Notes under the pieces: model-generated | The model's input: only the letters and a program-made list of their open reading frames with translations | Database searches by the model: none | What the model was told of the DNA's origin: nothing | Shown here: positions 17,381 through 24,783 of the stretch, in pieces | Position numbering within the stretch: position 1 is the first letter of the stretch | Layout: the number at the start of each line of letters is the position of its first letter | NCBI GenBank assembly: GCA_023428785.1 | Contig: JAEYWU010000105.1 | Coordinates: 1 to 35,286, forward strand | Reading direction: 5' to 3' | DNA length: 35,286 bases | From: Pseudomonadota bacterium | Lineage (GTDB): Bacteria; Pseudomonadota; Alphaproteobacteria; Caulobacterales; Caulobacteraceae | Program-made: the position numbers and the translations under genes

Positions 17381-17388
17381 TTTTTTTT
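17381..17388. repeat. 8-nt homopolymer in receptor leader
   Basis: Eight T on the plus strand (A8 in the receptor mRNA leader), 34 nt before the start codon. It is the longest A/T run I noticed in the window and is slippage-prone in principle. Confidence 0.6.
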
Positions 17389-17425
17389 GGCGGCTGACCC
17401 TGACCATCTGCCTGTCCCGCGACCT

Positions 17426-17431
17426 TGTCAA
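17426..17431 (-). promoter_or_regulatory. TTGACA -35 box for the TonB receptor gene
   Basis: Consensus TTGACA on the minus strand, only 2 nt after the operator at 17434-17444. The expected -10 position (GATGGT) is poor, which suggests activator dependence. Confidence 0.45.
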
Positions 17432-17433
17432 TA

Positions 17434-17444
17434 TTGTACGACAA
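17434..17444. promoter_or_regulatory. GntR operator for the TonB receptor gene
   Basis: TTGTACGACAA within ATTGTACGACAAT. It is identical to the site at 13566 and is 94 bp from the oppositely oriented copy at 17528-17538. The gap 17348-17606 otherwise holds only the two promoters and leaders. Confidence 0.75.
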
Positions 17445-17527
17445 TCGGCGGATTGAGGCGGATTTGGCGCGTATCAATAGGGCCGAGAGGCCAGAGCGAG
17501 CCGAAAACCGCTACAACGGTTGGTGAG

Positions 17528-17538
17528 TTGTCGTACAA
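17528..17538. promoter_or_regulatory. GntR operator for the MHS transporter gene
   Basis: TTGTCGTACAA is the reverse complement of the site at 17434. It is followed after 4 nt by TTGACA (17543-17548), the same operator/-35 layout as the divergent receptor promoter. Confidence 0.75.
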
Positions 17539-17542
17539 TTGA

Positions 17543-17548
17543 TTGACA
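17543..17548 (+). promoter_or_regulatory. TTGACA -35 box for the MHS transporter gene
   Basis: Consensus TTGACA 4 nt downstream of the operator at 17528-17538. No convincing -10 box is seen at 17-18 nt spacing (TCCTCT or CCTCTA). Confidence 0.4.
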
Positions 17549-17606
17549 CCCGGGACGTCTGGCGTTCCTCTAGGGACCAGGCGCGGAAAAGACGCTGGGA
17601 GAGGAA

Positions 17607-18914
17607 ATGTCGGAAGCAGGTGCGGCCCCGCGCAAGCCGGGGTTGAAGGTCGCGGTCATGGCGTCAGCGGGCGCCGCGGTCGAATGGTACGACTTCTTCA
17701 TCTACGGAACGGCGGCGGCGCTGGTCTTTCCGCAGCTGTTCTTCCCGGCGGACCTTCCGCCCTTCGTCGCCCAGATTGCGTCGTTCAGCACCTTTGCGGT
17801 CGGTTTTATCGCCCGCCCCATCGGCGGGATGGTGTTCGGCCACTACGGCGACATCCACGGCCGCAAGCATGCGCTGGTAGTGGCCATGTTCCTGATGGGG
17901 CTGTCGACCACCCTGATCGGGTTGCTGCCGACCTATTCGACGGTCGGGATCGCGGCGCCTCTGGCGCTGGTGGCCCTGCGCTTCATCCAGGGCCTCGCCG
18001 TCGGCGGACAGTGGGGCGGCGCCGCCCTGATGGCCATCGAGAACGCCCCGCCGAACCGACGAGGCCTCTATGGCAGCTTTGTCCAGGTCGGTGTGCCGCT
18101 GGGCGTGGTCCTGGCCAATACGGTGTTCCTGCTGACGTCATCGATGACCACCGAGAGCGACTTCCTGGCCTGGGGTTGGCGGATCGGATTCGTCCTGAGC
18201 GTCATCCTGATCGTGATCGGCTTCGTGCTGCACTTCGTCGCCGAGTCCGACGCGCCCGAGAAAGCCGTCGAGGCGATCGAGACGGCAGCCCCGGCCAAGC
18301 GGCGCTCGCCACTGCTGGAGGCGGCCCGTGGCCACTGGCGCGAGATCCTGCTGGCCGGCGGCGCCTTCATCGCCAACAACGTCTGCTTCTACATCGCCAT
18401 CACCTATGCGGTGGCCTACGGCTCAACCACGGTCGGCATAGACCGCGATCACATTCTGCTGGCGGTCATGGTGGCCAGCGGCGTGATGGTGCCGGTGCTG
18501 ATCGCCACCGGCGCGGCCTCGGACCGGTGGGGGCGGCGCGGCGTTTTCCTGGCGGGCGCGCTGCTGTCCGGCGTCTGGGCCTTCGCCCTTTTCCCCCTGA
18601 TCAACCTGACCACCATCCCGGCCCTGATCGTCGCGATCTCGGTGCAGCTGCTGTTCGTCAGCATGATGTACGGCCCGCAGGCGGCCTTGTTCGCGGAGCT
18701 GTTTCCGAAGTCGGTTCGCTACTCCGGCGCCTCGCTCGGCTATCAGGTCGGGGCAGTCGTGGGCGGCGGCTTTGCGCCCATCATCGCCACGGCCCTGTTC
18801 GCCCAGTATCAATCCAGCCTGCCGATCGCGATCTATCTGGCGGCGACCTGCGCCATATCGTTCCTCAGCGTGATCCTGCTGGGCCAGCGGGCGCGCGGCG
18901 TCATGATCGACTGA
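17607..18914 (+). CDS. MFS transporter, metabolite:H+ symporter (MHS) family
   Basis: A 435-residue inner-membrane transporter with 12 predicted helices. The N-terminal VEWYDFFIYGTAAALVFPQLFF and loop 2-3 GHYGDIHGRKHAL are diagnostic of the MHS branch (KgtP, ShiA, ProP relatives), which imports organic acids and related solutes with protons. RFIQGLAVGGQWGGAALMAIEN is the conserved helix 4-5 region. GAGAGGAAATG gives a good ribosome binding site. A long overlapping frame from 17543 in another phase is a shadow. It is controlled by the adjacent GntR-type operator and is followed 47 nt later by the M28-like gene. Likely role: moving the island substrate or its acid product from the periplasm into the cytoplasm. 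Confidence 0.9.
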   Translation: MSEAGAAPRKPGLKVAVMASAGAAVEWYDFFIYGTAAALVFPQLFFPADLPPFVAQIASFSTFAVGFIARPIGGMVFGHYGDIHGRKHALVVAMFLMGLSTTLIGLLPTYSTVGIAAPLALVALRFIQGLAVGGQWGGAALMAIENAPPNRRGLYGSFVQVGVPLGVVLANTVFLLTSSMTTESDFLAWGWRIGFVLSVILIVIGFVLHFVAESDAPEKAVEAIETAAPAKRRSPLLEAARGHWREILLAGGAFIANNVCFYIAITYAVAYGSTTVGIDRDHILLAVMVASGVMVPVLIATGAASDRWGRRGVFLAGALLSGVWAFALFPLINLTTIPALIVAISVQLLFVSMMYGPQAALFAELFPKSVRYSGASLGYQVGAVVGGGFAPIIATALFAQYQSSLPIAIYLAATCAISFLSVILLGQRARGVMID

Positions 18915-18961
18915 GGCCGCGCCATTCCCTTGCCAAACCGCCCTGTTGAAAGGCTTGCGAC

Positions 18962-20263
18962 ATGATCGACACCAACAGACGGACGCTCCTGGGCGCCGGA
19001 GCCTTCCTTCCCCTGGCCGCGACCGCCGCCGGCAGCGCCCAGGCTTCACCGGCGATCGACCGGATCGAGGCGGACCTGCTGCGCTATGTCGGATTCGGCA
19101 ACAAGCGCGCCGGCGGCGCGGGGGACACGGCCTGTGGCGAGTGGCTGGCGTCGGAACTGTCCGGCCTCGGCTTTGCGGTCGAACGCCAGATCTTCTCGGC
19201 GCCCTACTTCGAAGCCACCCAGGCCGAGCTGCGATGCGGCGACGCCACCACCGCCATCTACCCGCAGCCGATCGTGCGCACGACCGGTGCGGGCGGCGTC
19301 TCTGGCCCACTCGTCCGGGTCGATGGCGCGGGCCGATTCGCGGGCTCGCTGGAGGGCGCCATCGCCCTGGTGGACCTGCCCCATGCGCGCTGGTCGTCAC
19401 TGCTGACCGCCGCGATCCGCACGCCGATCCAGGCAGCGTTCGAGGCGGGCGCCGTCGCTGTCGTCGCCATCACCAATGGCCCGACCGGCAAGGTCATCGC
19501 CCTGAACGCCGATGGACGCCAGCCGATGTTCAGCGGCCCGGTCGCCCTGCTGGCGCCGCAGGATGCCGGCCCGTTCCTGACGGCCGCGATCGATCACACC
19601 CAGGCGACCTTGGTCATCGAAGGACAGGGCGGGCGCCGCGACGCCTTCAACTTCGTCGGACGGATCGACCGGGGCCGCGGCCGCTGGGTGGCGGTCTCCA
19701 CCCCGCGCTCGGGATGGTTCGGCTGTGCGGCCGAGCGAGGTCCCGGCGTCGCGGCCTGGCTCGACCTGGCGCGCTGGGCGGTTACCGGCCTGCCGGACCA
19801 CGACCTGGCCTTCATCTGCAACACCGGCCACGAGTACGAATATCTGGGCGCGGCCGAGGCCATGCAGGCCATCGCTCCGCCCGTGGTGAACACGGACTTC
19901 TGGCTCCATGTCGGGGCCAATGTCGCGGCCAGCGACTGGCGCGAACTGGGCGGCAGCGCAACGCGGCTGCCCAATGTCGACAGCCAGCGGGTGCTGTCGC
20001 TCTCGCCCGAGCTCCTGCCCCTGGCGCGCGAGATTTTCGCGGGTCAGACCGGCTATGAGGATCCGGTCTCCAGCGCCGTGCTGGCGGCCGGCGAACTGGT
20101 CGAGGTCATGCACGCCGGCTATGCGCCCGCGGCCGGGGTCTTCGGCATCCATCGCTTCCATCACGTCGAGGATGACGACGAGCGCTGCCTGAATGTGCCG
20201 GCGACGGTGGCGGCGGCTCAGGGCTTCCGGCGACTGATCCAGTCCGTGGTGGCTGCCGGCTGA
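18962..20263 (+). CDS. Exported M28-peptidase-like protein with degenerate metal site
   Basis: A 433-residue protein with an M28 aminopeptidase-like layout: a Tat-type signal (RRTLLGAGAF, about residues 6-28), an N-terminal part, a PA-like insertion (about 125-180, GAIALVDLP...GAVAVVAITN) and the C-terminal hydrolase fold. In normal M28 enzymes a strand ends in HxD and is followed by GANDNASG; here the same place reads VSTPRSGW (about 245-252) and AAERGPGVAAWLDLAR. The Glu-rich loop is present as TGHEYEYLG (His290, Glu291, Glu293), and a late HHVEDDD may supply His/Asp. Two metal ligands thus seem missing, so metallopeptidase activity is doubtful; it may be a divergent hydrolase or a binding protein. 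It follows the MHS transporter by 47 nt. Confidence 0.7.
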   Translation: MIDTNRRTLLGAGAFLPLAATAAGSAQASPAIDRIEADLLRYVGFGNKRAGGAGDTACGEWLASELSGLGFAVERQIFSAPYFEATQAELRCGDATTAIYPQPIVRTTGAGGVSGPLVRVDGAGRFAGSLEGAIALVDLPHARWSSLLTAAIRTPIQAAFEAGAVAVVAITNGPTGKVIALNADGRQPMFSGPVALLAPQDAGPFLTAAIDHTQATLVIEGQGGRRDAFNFVGRIDRGRGRWVAVSTPRSGWFGCAAERGPGVAAWLDLARWAVTGLPDHDLAFICNTGHEYEYLGAAEAMQAIAPPVVNTDFWLHVGANVAASDWRELGGSATRLPNVDSQRVLSLSPELLPLAREIFAGQTGYEDPVSSAVLAAGELVEVMHAGYAPAAGVFGIHRFHHVEDDDERCLNVPATVAAAQGFRRLIQSVVAAG

Positions 20264-20348
20264 GGAAATCGGTGGTGGGGGCGTTGCGTCGGCGGTCAGG
20301 CCGGGGTCTGATCGCGGCTGACTTAGGCCGCCCCTCCCCGGACCGCTC

Positions 20349-21722
20349 ATGCCCGCCGACCCGTATCGCTATATCAGCACGCGCGGCCTCGCGCCCGAGG
20401 TCGGGTTTGTCGAGGCCGTTCTGACCGGCGTGGCGCCGGACGGCGGCCTCTATGCGCCGACGGCCTGGCCGGGCCTGAACCCGGCCTTTCTGTCGGCGGA
20501 ACCGGCGGCACGGGCCGAAGCGATCCTCAAAGCCTTCGCCGGTTCCAGCCTGACGGACGACGCGATCCGGCGCGCGGCGTCGCGCCTGACCGAGACATTC
20601 GCTCACCCGCAGGTGACGCCCCTGGTCGAGGCCGGGCCCGACCTGTGGATTCTGGAGCTGTTCCACGGACCGACGGCGGCGTTCAAGGACCACGCCATGC
20701 AGATGGTGGCGGTGCTGGCCGAGGCGGCGCTGGCGGCATCGGGTGAGCGCCTGCTGCTGGTAACGGCGACCAGCGGCGACACCGGGGCGGCGGCCGTGCG
20801 CGCCTTTGGCGGACTGGAGCGGATCAATCTGGTGGTGCTGCATCCGCTCGACCGGGTCTCGCCGATACAGCGGCTGCAGATGACGACCTCGGGCGCAGCG
20901 AACGTGCTGAACCTGGCGGTGCGCGGGGACTTCGACCGCTGCCAGAGCCTGGTGAAACAGCTTCTGGCCGACCAGGCCCTGGCCGAAGGGCGTCGGCTCA
21001 GCTCGGTGAACTCGATCAATTGGGCCCGGCTTGCGGGCCAGATCCCCTACTATGTCGCGGCCGCCGGGGCGCTGGGCGCGCGCGCGGGCGAGGCGACCTA
21101 TGTCGTGCCGACCGGCAACTTCGGCGATGCCTTCGCGGGCTGGGTGGCGCGGCGCATGGGGACGCCGATGGGGGGGCTGGTCGCAGCGACCAACCGGAAC
21201 GACGCCCTGGTCCGGGCGCTGGAGACGGGCGTCTATGAACGCGCGACGGCGCACGCAACGGCGAGCGTCAGCATGGACGTGCAGGCGCCGTCGAACTTCG
21301 AGCGGCTCGTGTTCGAGGCGTCGGGGCGAGACGCGGATCTGACCCGCGCGCTGTTTGAAGGCTTCGGCGCGAGCGGGCGAATGGACCTGCCATCTGCCCT
21401 GCTCAAGGCGCTGCGCCGGGAGGTGTCGGGCCAGGCGGTCAGCGAGGACGAGACCCACGAGGAAATGCGCCGGACCTATGCCGAGACCGGTCGGGTCGTC
21501 TGCCCGCACACGGCGGTCGCGCTGGCGGCCGCAAGGCGGCTGGGCGGCGCCCGGGTCGTGCTGTCGACGGCCCATCCCGCCAAGTTCCCCGAAAGCGTCG
21601 TCGAGGCCCTCGGCGTGGCACCGGAACAGCCGGATCAGCTCCGGGGTCTCAAGGGACGCACCGAGCGTTTCGAGGTCGTGGACGCCCGTCTCGACGCGGT
21701 CCGGGCCGCCATTTCCGCGTGA
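20349..21722 (+). CDS. thrC: Threonine synthase
   Basis: A 457-residue PLP enzyme that converts O-phosphohomoserine to threonine. The family start YRYISTRG, the PLP-lysine motif PTAAFKDHAMQ, the phosphate loop TATSGDTGAAAV and the VPTGNFGDAFAG segment identify the long threonine synthase form. The length is normal. No strong Shine-Dalgarno is visible before the ATG. It is on the opposite strand from the aspartokinase-homoserine dehydrogenase and thrB genes and converges on thrB with a 63-nt gap, so it escapes the thr attenuator at 24.5 kb. The gap to the preceding gene (20264-20348) shows no recognisable site. Confidence 0.95.
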   Translation: MPADPYRYISTRGLAPEVGFVEAVLTGVAPDGGLYAPTAWPGLNPAFLSAEPAARAEAILKAFAGSSLTDDAIRRAASRLTETFAHPQVTPLVEAGPDLWILELFHGPTAAFKDHAMQMVAVLAEAALAASGERLLLVTATSGDTGAAAVRAFGGLERINLVVLHPLDRVSPIQRLQMTTSGAANVLNLAVRGDFDRCQSLVKQLLADQALAEGRRLSSVNSINWARLAGQIPYYVAAAGALGARAGEATYVVPTGNFGDAFAGWVARRMGTPMGGLVAATNRNDALVRALETGVYERATAHATASVSMDVQAPSNFERLVFEASGRDADLTRALFEGFGASGRMDLPSALLKALRREVSGQAVSEDETHEEMRRTYAETGRVVCPHTAVALAAARRLGGARVVLSTAHPAKFPESVVEALGVAPEQPDQLRGLKGRTERFEVVDARLDAVRAAISA

Positions 21723-21785
21723 CGATTTAGACGACGAATTTTCGGTGATTTCGGCGACGAGGACGACGACGGATACGGCAAACGG

Positions 21786-22733
21786 TCAGTCGGCGGGCGA
21801 CGTCTCGCTCCACCACTCCAGACGTCGGAAGAAGGCCTCGGGGTCCTTGGGCTGGACCAGGGTCTCCGGGTCGTGGAACAGCAGGTCGTTCAGACGGGTC
21901 AGGGTGAAGCGAACGGCCGCGACCGCGCCAAGCCTTGGAAGAGCGGTTCGCTCGGCCAGCGTCAGCGGGCGGACGGCTTCATAGCCCGCCTGAAACGCCT
22001 CGAGTGCGCCCGGCAGGCGTTCTCCCTGCGCATCGAAGCCCCAGGCCGACAGGGCCACGGCCAGGTCGTAGGCCCAGGGCCCGGTGCAGCCGAGATAGAA
22101 GTCGATCACCCCGCTCAGGTCGTCGCCGTCGAACAGGACGTTGTCGGGAAACCAGTCCGCGTGGATGGGTCCCGACGGCAGGCCCTCGGCGGGATCGGGC
22201 GCGTCGGCCGAGACGAACGGCGCTATGACCGCGAGCATCTCGGCGGTGCGGCCGTCGGCGCGTTCCAGACACCGGACGTGCAGGCGGCGGCGGGCGTCGC
22301 GGCCGACCGGATCGGGGCGAACCAGCTTGAAATCGCGACCGGCCAGATGCAGCCGGGCCAGCATCCGTCCGGCCTGTTCGAGATCGGGCGCAGACGGCTC
22401 TCGCCGCCAGGCGCCGGGGAGCCATTCCAGAATGGCGGCCGGACGTCCGTTCAGGCGACCGAGGGTCTGGCCCGTCTCGTCGCGCAACGGTCTGGCGCAG
22501 GGCAGGCCGTGGTCGGCGGCATGTTCGGTCAGGCCAAGACAGAACGGTAGTCCCGCCTCGTCCGTCCGGTTCTCGAACAGGGTCAGGACATAGCGGCCCC
22601 GGTCCGTCTCGATCCGGTAGTTGGTGTTCTCCACGCCCTCGACGATGGCCGCGAGCTCATGCAGGCGGCCCAGGCCGAAGCCTCTAATGAAGGGCTCGGC
22701 TTCGGCCTCGTCCACGGGGGTGAAGACGGCCAT
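21786..22733 (-). CDS. thrB: Homoserine kinase, APH-fold type
   Basis: A 315-residue homoserine kinase of the aminoglycoside-phosphotransferase-like ThrB family found in alphaproteobacteria and pseudomonads, not the GHMP type of enterics. It starts MAVFTPVDEAEAEPFI, typical of the family. VEGVENTNYRIETDRGRYVLTLFE is the ATP-binding N-lobe, and IHADWFPDNVLFDGD (Brenner-type HxDxxxxN) with GVIDFYLG is the catalytic and metal site. It starts 2 nt after the aspartokinase-homoserine dehydrogenase stop, so it is cotranscribed and lies downstream of the same attenuator. It phosphorylates the homoserine made by that enzyme, and ThrC finishes the pathway. Confidence 0.95.
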   Translation of the reverse strand: MAVFTPVDEAEAEPFIRGFGLGRLHELAAIVEGVENTNYRIETDRGRYVLTLFENRTDEAGLPFCLGLTEHAADHGLPCARPLRDETGQTLGRLNGRPAAILEWLPGAWRREPSAPDLEQAGRMLARLHLAGRDFKLVRPDPVGRDARRRLHVRCLERADGRTAEMLAVIAPFVSADAPDPAEGLPSGPIHADWFPDNVLFDGDDLSGVIDFYLGCTGPWAYDLAVALSAWGFDAQGERLPGALEAFQAGYEAVRPLTLAERTALPRLGAVAAVRFTLTRLNDLLFHDPETLVQPKDPEAFFRRLEWWSETSPAD

Positions 22734-22735
22734 GG

Positions 22736-24484
22736 TCAGGCCGCCTGAAGCGCGATGCGGCGCGCGGCCAGATCGGACAGGTCGGCCAGCAGGCTCTCGG
22801 CCGTGGCCCAGCGTCCGGCGCCGCGCCCGCGGCAGCGGAAGACCGAACCGTCAGCGCCGATGACCTTGAGCGCATTGCCCTCGCCCTTGAGGGCGGAGAA
22901 GAGCGGATCGAGGTCGCCGGAAACGAGGCGGACCGAGGCGACCGGGCGGCCATCGCGCATCTCGCACCGACAGACCTGACGCGAACCGGCCGGCGGCAGG
23001 GCGTCAGCCGCCAGGACGTCGCGCGGAATGTCGGTCTCCTCGGGCATCACGCCGAAGGCCTCGAAGGCCAGCAGTCGGACCTTGGCCAGGGCGTCGAGTC
23101 CTTCGAGATCGGCCGACGGATCTTCCTCCGCGAAGCCAGCAGCGCGGGCTTCCGACAGGGCCTGATCGAAGCTGGCGCCGGCGCCGAGCCGGGCGAGCAT
23201 GAAGTTGACCGTGCCGTTCAGCACCGCCTCGAACGCGGCGACCGGACCTGCCTCTCGCGCCGCCCGGAGCGTCTCGATCATCGGCGCGCCGCCCCCAACC
23301 GCAGGGGACCAGAGAACGCGCGCTCCCCGGTCGGCTGCGAGTGATAGAAGTGCGCCCGGGTCCCGGCTGACGGCCTGTTTGTTGGCGCTGGAAACATCCA
23401 CGCCCCGCTGGAGCGCCGCCCGGATCACGGCGTGGCCGGCGTCGGCCTCGGACAGGGCCTCCAGGACAATGTCGGGGTCGCGCGCCATGAGGGCCTCGGG
23501 GTCCGACACCAGCAGGGGACGGATGTGGCGGGGCGAGGCGCCGGGCACATCGCGCGGCTTGGCCGGATTGCGGACCAGCACGCCCACCACGTCGACGCGA
23601 GGGTCCTCGAGCAGGCGGGCCAGCGCTCCGCCCCCCACCACGCCGCAACCGGCCACGGCCACGCGAAGCGGTCGCTGGGGCGCCGCCAGACGCGGCGGCG
23701 CGCTGCGGTCGCCGATGACGGTGCGGTGGCCATCCAGATAGTTGCGGACCACCACATTGACCCGGCGCGCCTCGGCGATGTCGAGCGCGTCGGGCTGAAC
23801 GAGACCGCCGCCGAGGACCTTGGCCTCGGACCAGCTGGCCTGATCGTAGCGGCGGGCGTCGATGTCCTGGTTGGGGTCGCGGTCATAGAGGCCGTCGACG
23901 TCCTTCACGAGCTGGACGCTGTCCAGACCCAATTCGGCGGCGATGAAGAGCGCGCTCAGGTCCGATCCTCCCCGTCCCAGCAGCACCACCTTGCCATCAG
24001 GAGACAGGGCGCCATAGCCCGGGGCCACCACGACCTCGTGACGGGCCAGCGCCGCCTCGAGCGCCGAGGGGTCGAGGCCGACAGGCCGGGCGTGTTCGCT
24101 GTCGCCCTCGGCGAAGAGGCCGAGCTCACGCACGGTCACGGTGGCGGCGTCCAGACCGACACGGTCGCAGGCCAGGGCCACCATGGCCGCCGCCCGCTCC
24201 TCGCCCTGGACGACGTAGGAAGGCAGGATCGAGTTGTCGTGGACGAGACCCAGCGATCGGGCCTCGGACAGCAGCTTGTCGGTCTCGCCGGCGAAGGCCG
24301 AGACGACCGCCACCACGCGGTGTCCCTTTCGGACCTCGGCATAGATGTCGGAGGCCACCTTGGGCGCATCGGCGGGCGAAACGAGGACGGAGCTGCCGAA
24401 CTTCATCACCACCACCGACGCGCGCAATGCGGCGGGATGACTGGCGGCGGGTCGGTTTCGCGAGAGGAGATCGAGGTCTGACAT
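22736..24484 (-). CDS. Aspartokinase-homoserine dehydrogenase fusion without ACT domains
   Basis: A 582-residue bifunctional enzyme catalysing the first and third steps from aspartate to homoserine. The amino-acid kinase domain (about 22-275) has VVMKFGSSVL, VVAVVSAFAGETDKLL and the LGRGGSDLSALFIAA nucleotide motif. The homoserine dehydrogenase domain (about 290-575) has the Rossmann motif VAVAGCGVVGGG, SSANKQAV and NGTVNFMLARL with GFAEEDPSADLEGLDA. The linker between them is only about 15 residues. Enteric ThrA (about 820 residues) has two ACT domains there that bind threonine; they are absent, and there is no C-terminal ACT either. Allosteric inhibition by threonine is therefore unlikely. 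No Shine-Dalgarno is seen before ATG 24484; the upstream mRNA is pyrimidine-rich. Met27 could be an alternative start. A threonine leader and terminator precede it. Confidence 0.9.
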   Translation of the reverse strand: MSDLDLLSRNRPAASHPAALRASVVVMKFGSSVLVSPADAPKVASDIYAEVRKGHRVVAVVSAFAGETDKLLSEARSLGLVHDNSILPSYVVQGEERAAAMVALACDRVGLDAATVTVRELGLFAEGDSEHARPVGLDPSALEAALARHEVVVAPGYGALSPDGKVVLLGRGGSDLSALFIAAELGLDSVQLVKDVDGLYDRDPNQDIDARRYDQASWSEAKVLGGGLVQPDALDIAEARRVNVVVRNYLDGHRTVIGDRSAPPRLAAPQRPLRVAVAGCGVVGGGALARLLEDPRVDVVGVLVRNPAKPRDVPGASPRHIRPLLVSDPEALMARDPDIVLEALSEADAGHAVIRAALQRGVDVSSANKQAVSRDPGALLSLAADRGARVLWSPAVGGGAPMIETLRAAREAGPVAAFEAVLNGTVNFMLARLGAGASFDQALSEARAAGFAEEDPSADLEGLDALAKVRLLAFEAFGVMPEETDIPRDVLAADALPPAGSRQVCRCEMRDGRPVASVRLVSGDLDPLFSALKGEGNALKVIGADGSVFRCRGRGAGRWATAESLLADLSDLAARRIALQAA

Positions 24485-24527
24485 GGGAGGGGCTTTCAGG
24501 GAGGAGTGGGAGGTTGTGGGAAAATGG

Positions 24528-24562
24528 AAAAGAAAAAGCCCCGCCGGGGGTCCGGCGGGGCT
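24528..24562 (-). terminator. Attenuator terminator before the aspartokinase gene
   Basis: On the minus strand AGCCCCGCCGG pairs perfectly with CCGGCGGGGCT (11 bp, loop ACCC) and is followed by TTTTCTTTT. It lies 27 nt after the stop of the threonine-rich leader ORF and about 45 nt before the aspartokinase start. The leader codons for Ala37-Gly38 contain GGCGGGG (24599-24605), able to pair with CCCCGCC of the terminator 5' arm, a possible antiterminator. It would also end transcripts coming from leuB. Confidence 0.85.
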
Positions 24563-24589
24563 GGGTTTGAGCGATCCTTTGTCGGTGCG

Positions 24590-24712
24590 CTAACCAGTCC
24601 CCGCCATGAGCGTGGTGGTGGTCGTACCGGTCATGCCGATGACGCGCGCGATCGCGCCGCGCGAGGCGGTCGTTGCGATCTGGAGGCGGGCGTCGAGACG
24701 GGCCAAGGCCAT
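24590..24712 (-). CDS. Threonine-rich attenuator leader peptide
   Basis: A 40-codon ORF between leuB and the aspartokinase gene. Its last 14 residues are MTGTTTTTLMAGTG, with seven Thr, five of them consecutive (ACG ACC ACC ACC ACG). In total it has nine Thr and three Ile. A short AGGA lies just before ATG 24712; the internal ATG at 24634 would give a 14-residue peptide but has no visible ribosome binding site. Position and content match the enteric thr operon leader, where stalling on Thr and Ile codons prevents terminator formation. The terminator follows 27 nt after the stop and the regulated enzyme makes threonine precursors. This is inference by analogy, but the combination is hard to explain otherwise. 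Confidence 0.8.
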   Translation of the reverse strand: MALARLDARLQIATTASRGAIARVIGMTGTTTTTLMAGTG

Positions 24713-24783
24713 GTCCTGTTCGGTTTCAAGGGCAGGCTGAGGGACAAAGGGGGCATCCGTCAAGCCTGAGTTGGTGTTCGCGG

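Noticed and set aside
17543..18949. 468-codon frame overlapping the MHS transporter
   Set aside because: Arg/Gly/Pro-rich translation in another phase of the same strand; the 17607 frame carries the transporter motifs and a ribosome binding site.
8071..20263. Microcystin-degrading mlr-type cluster
   Set aside because: A beta-lactamase-fold hydrolase and transporters are shared in outline, but there is no MlrA-type membrane protease and no MlrC-like protein, and the other genes do not fit.
24735..24763. TTGACG at 24758-24763 (minus strand) as a dedicated thr promoter
   Set aside because: No acceptable -10 at 16-18 nt spacing, so a separate promoter for the leader is not supported from the sequence alone.
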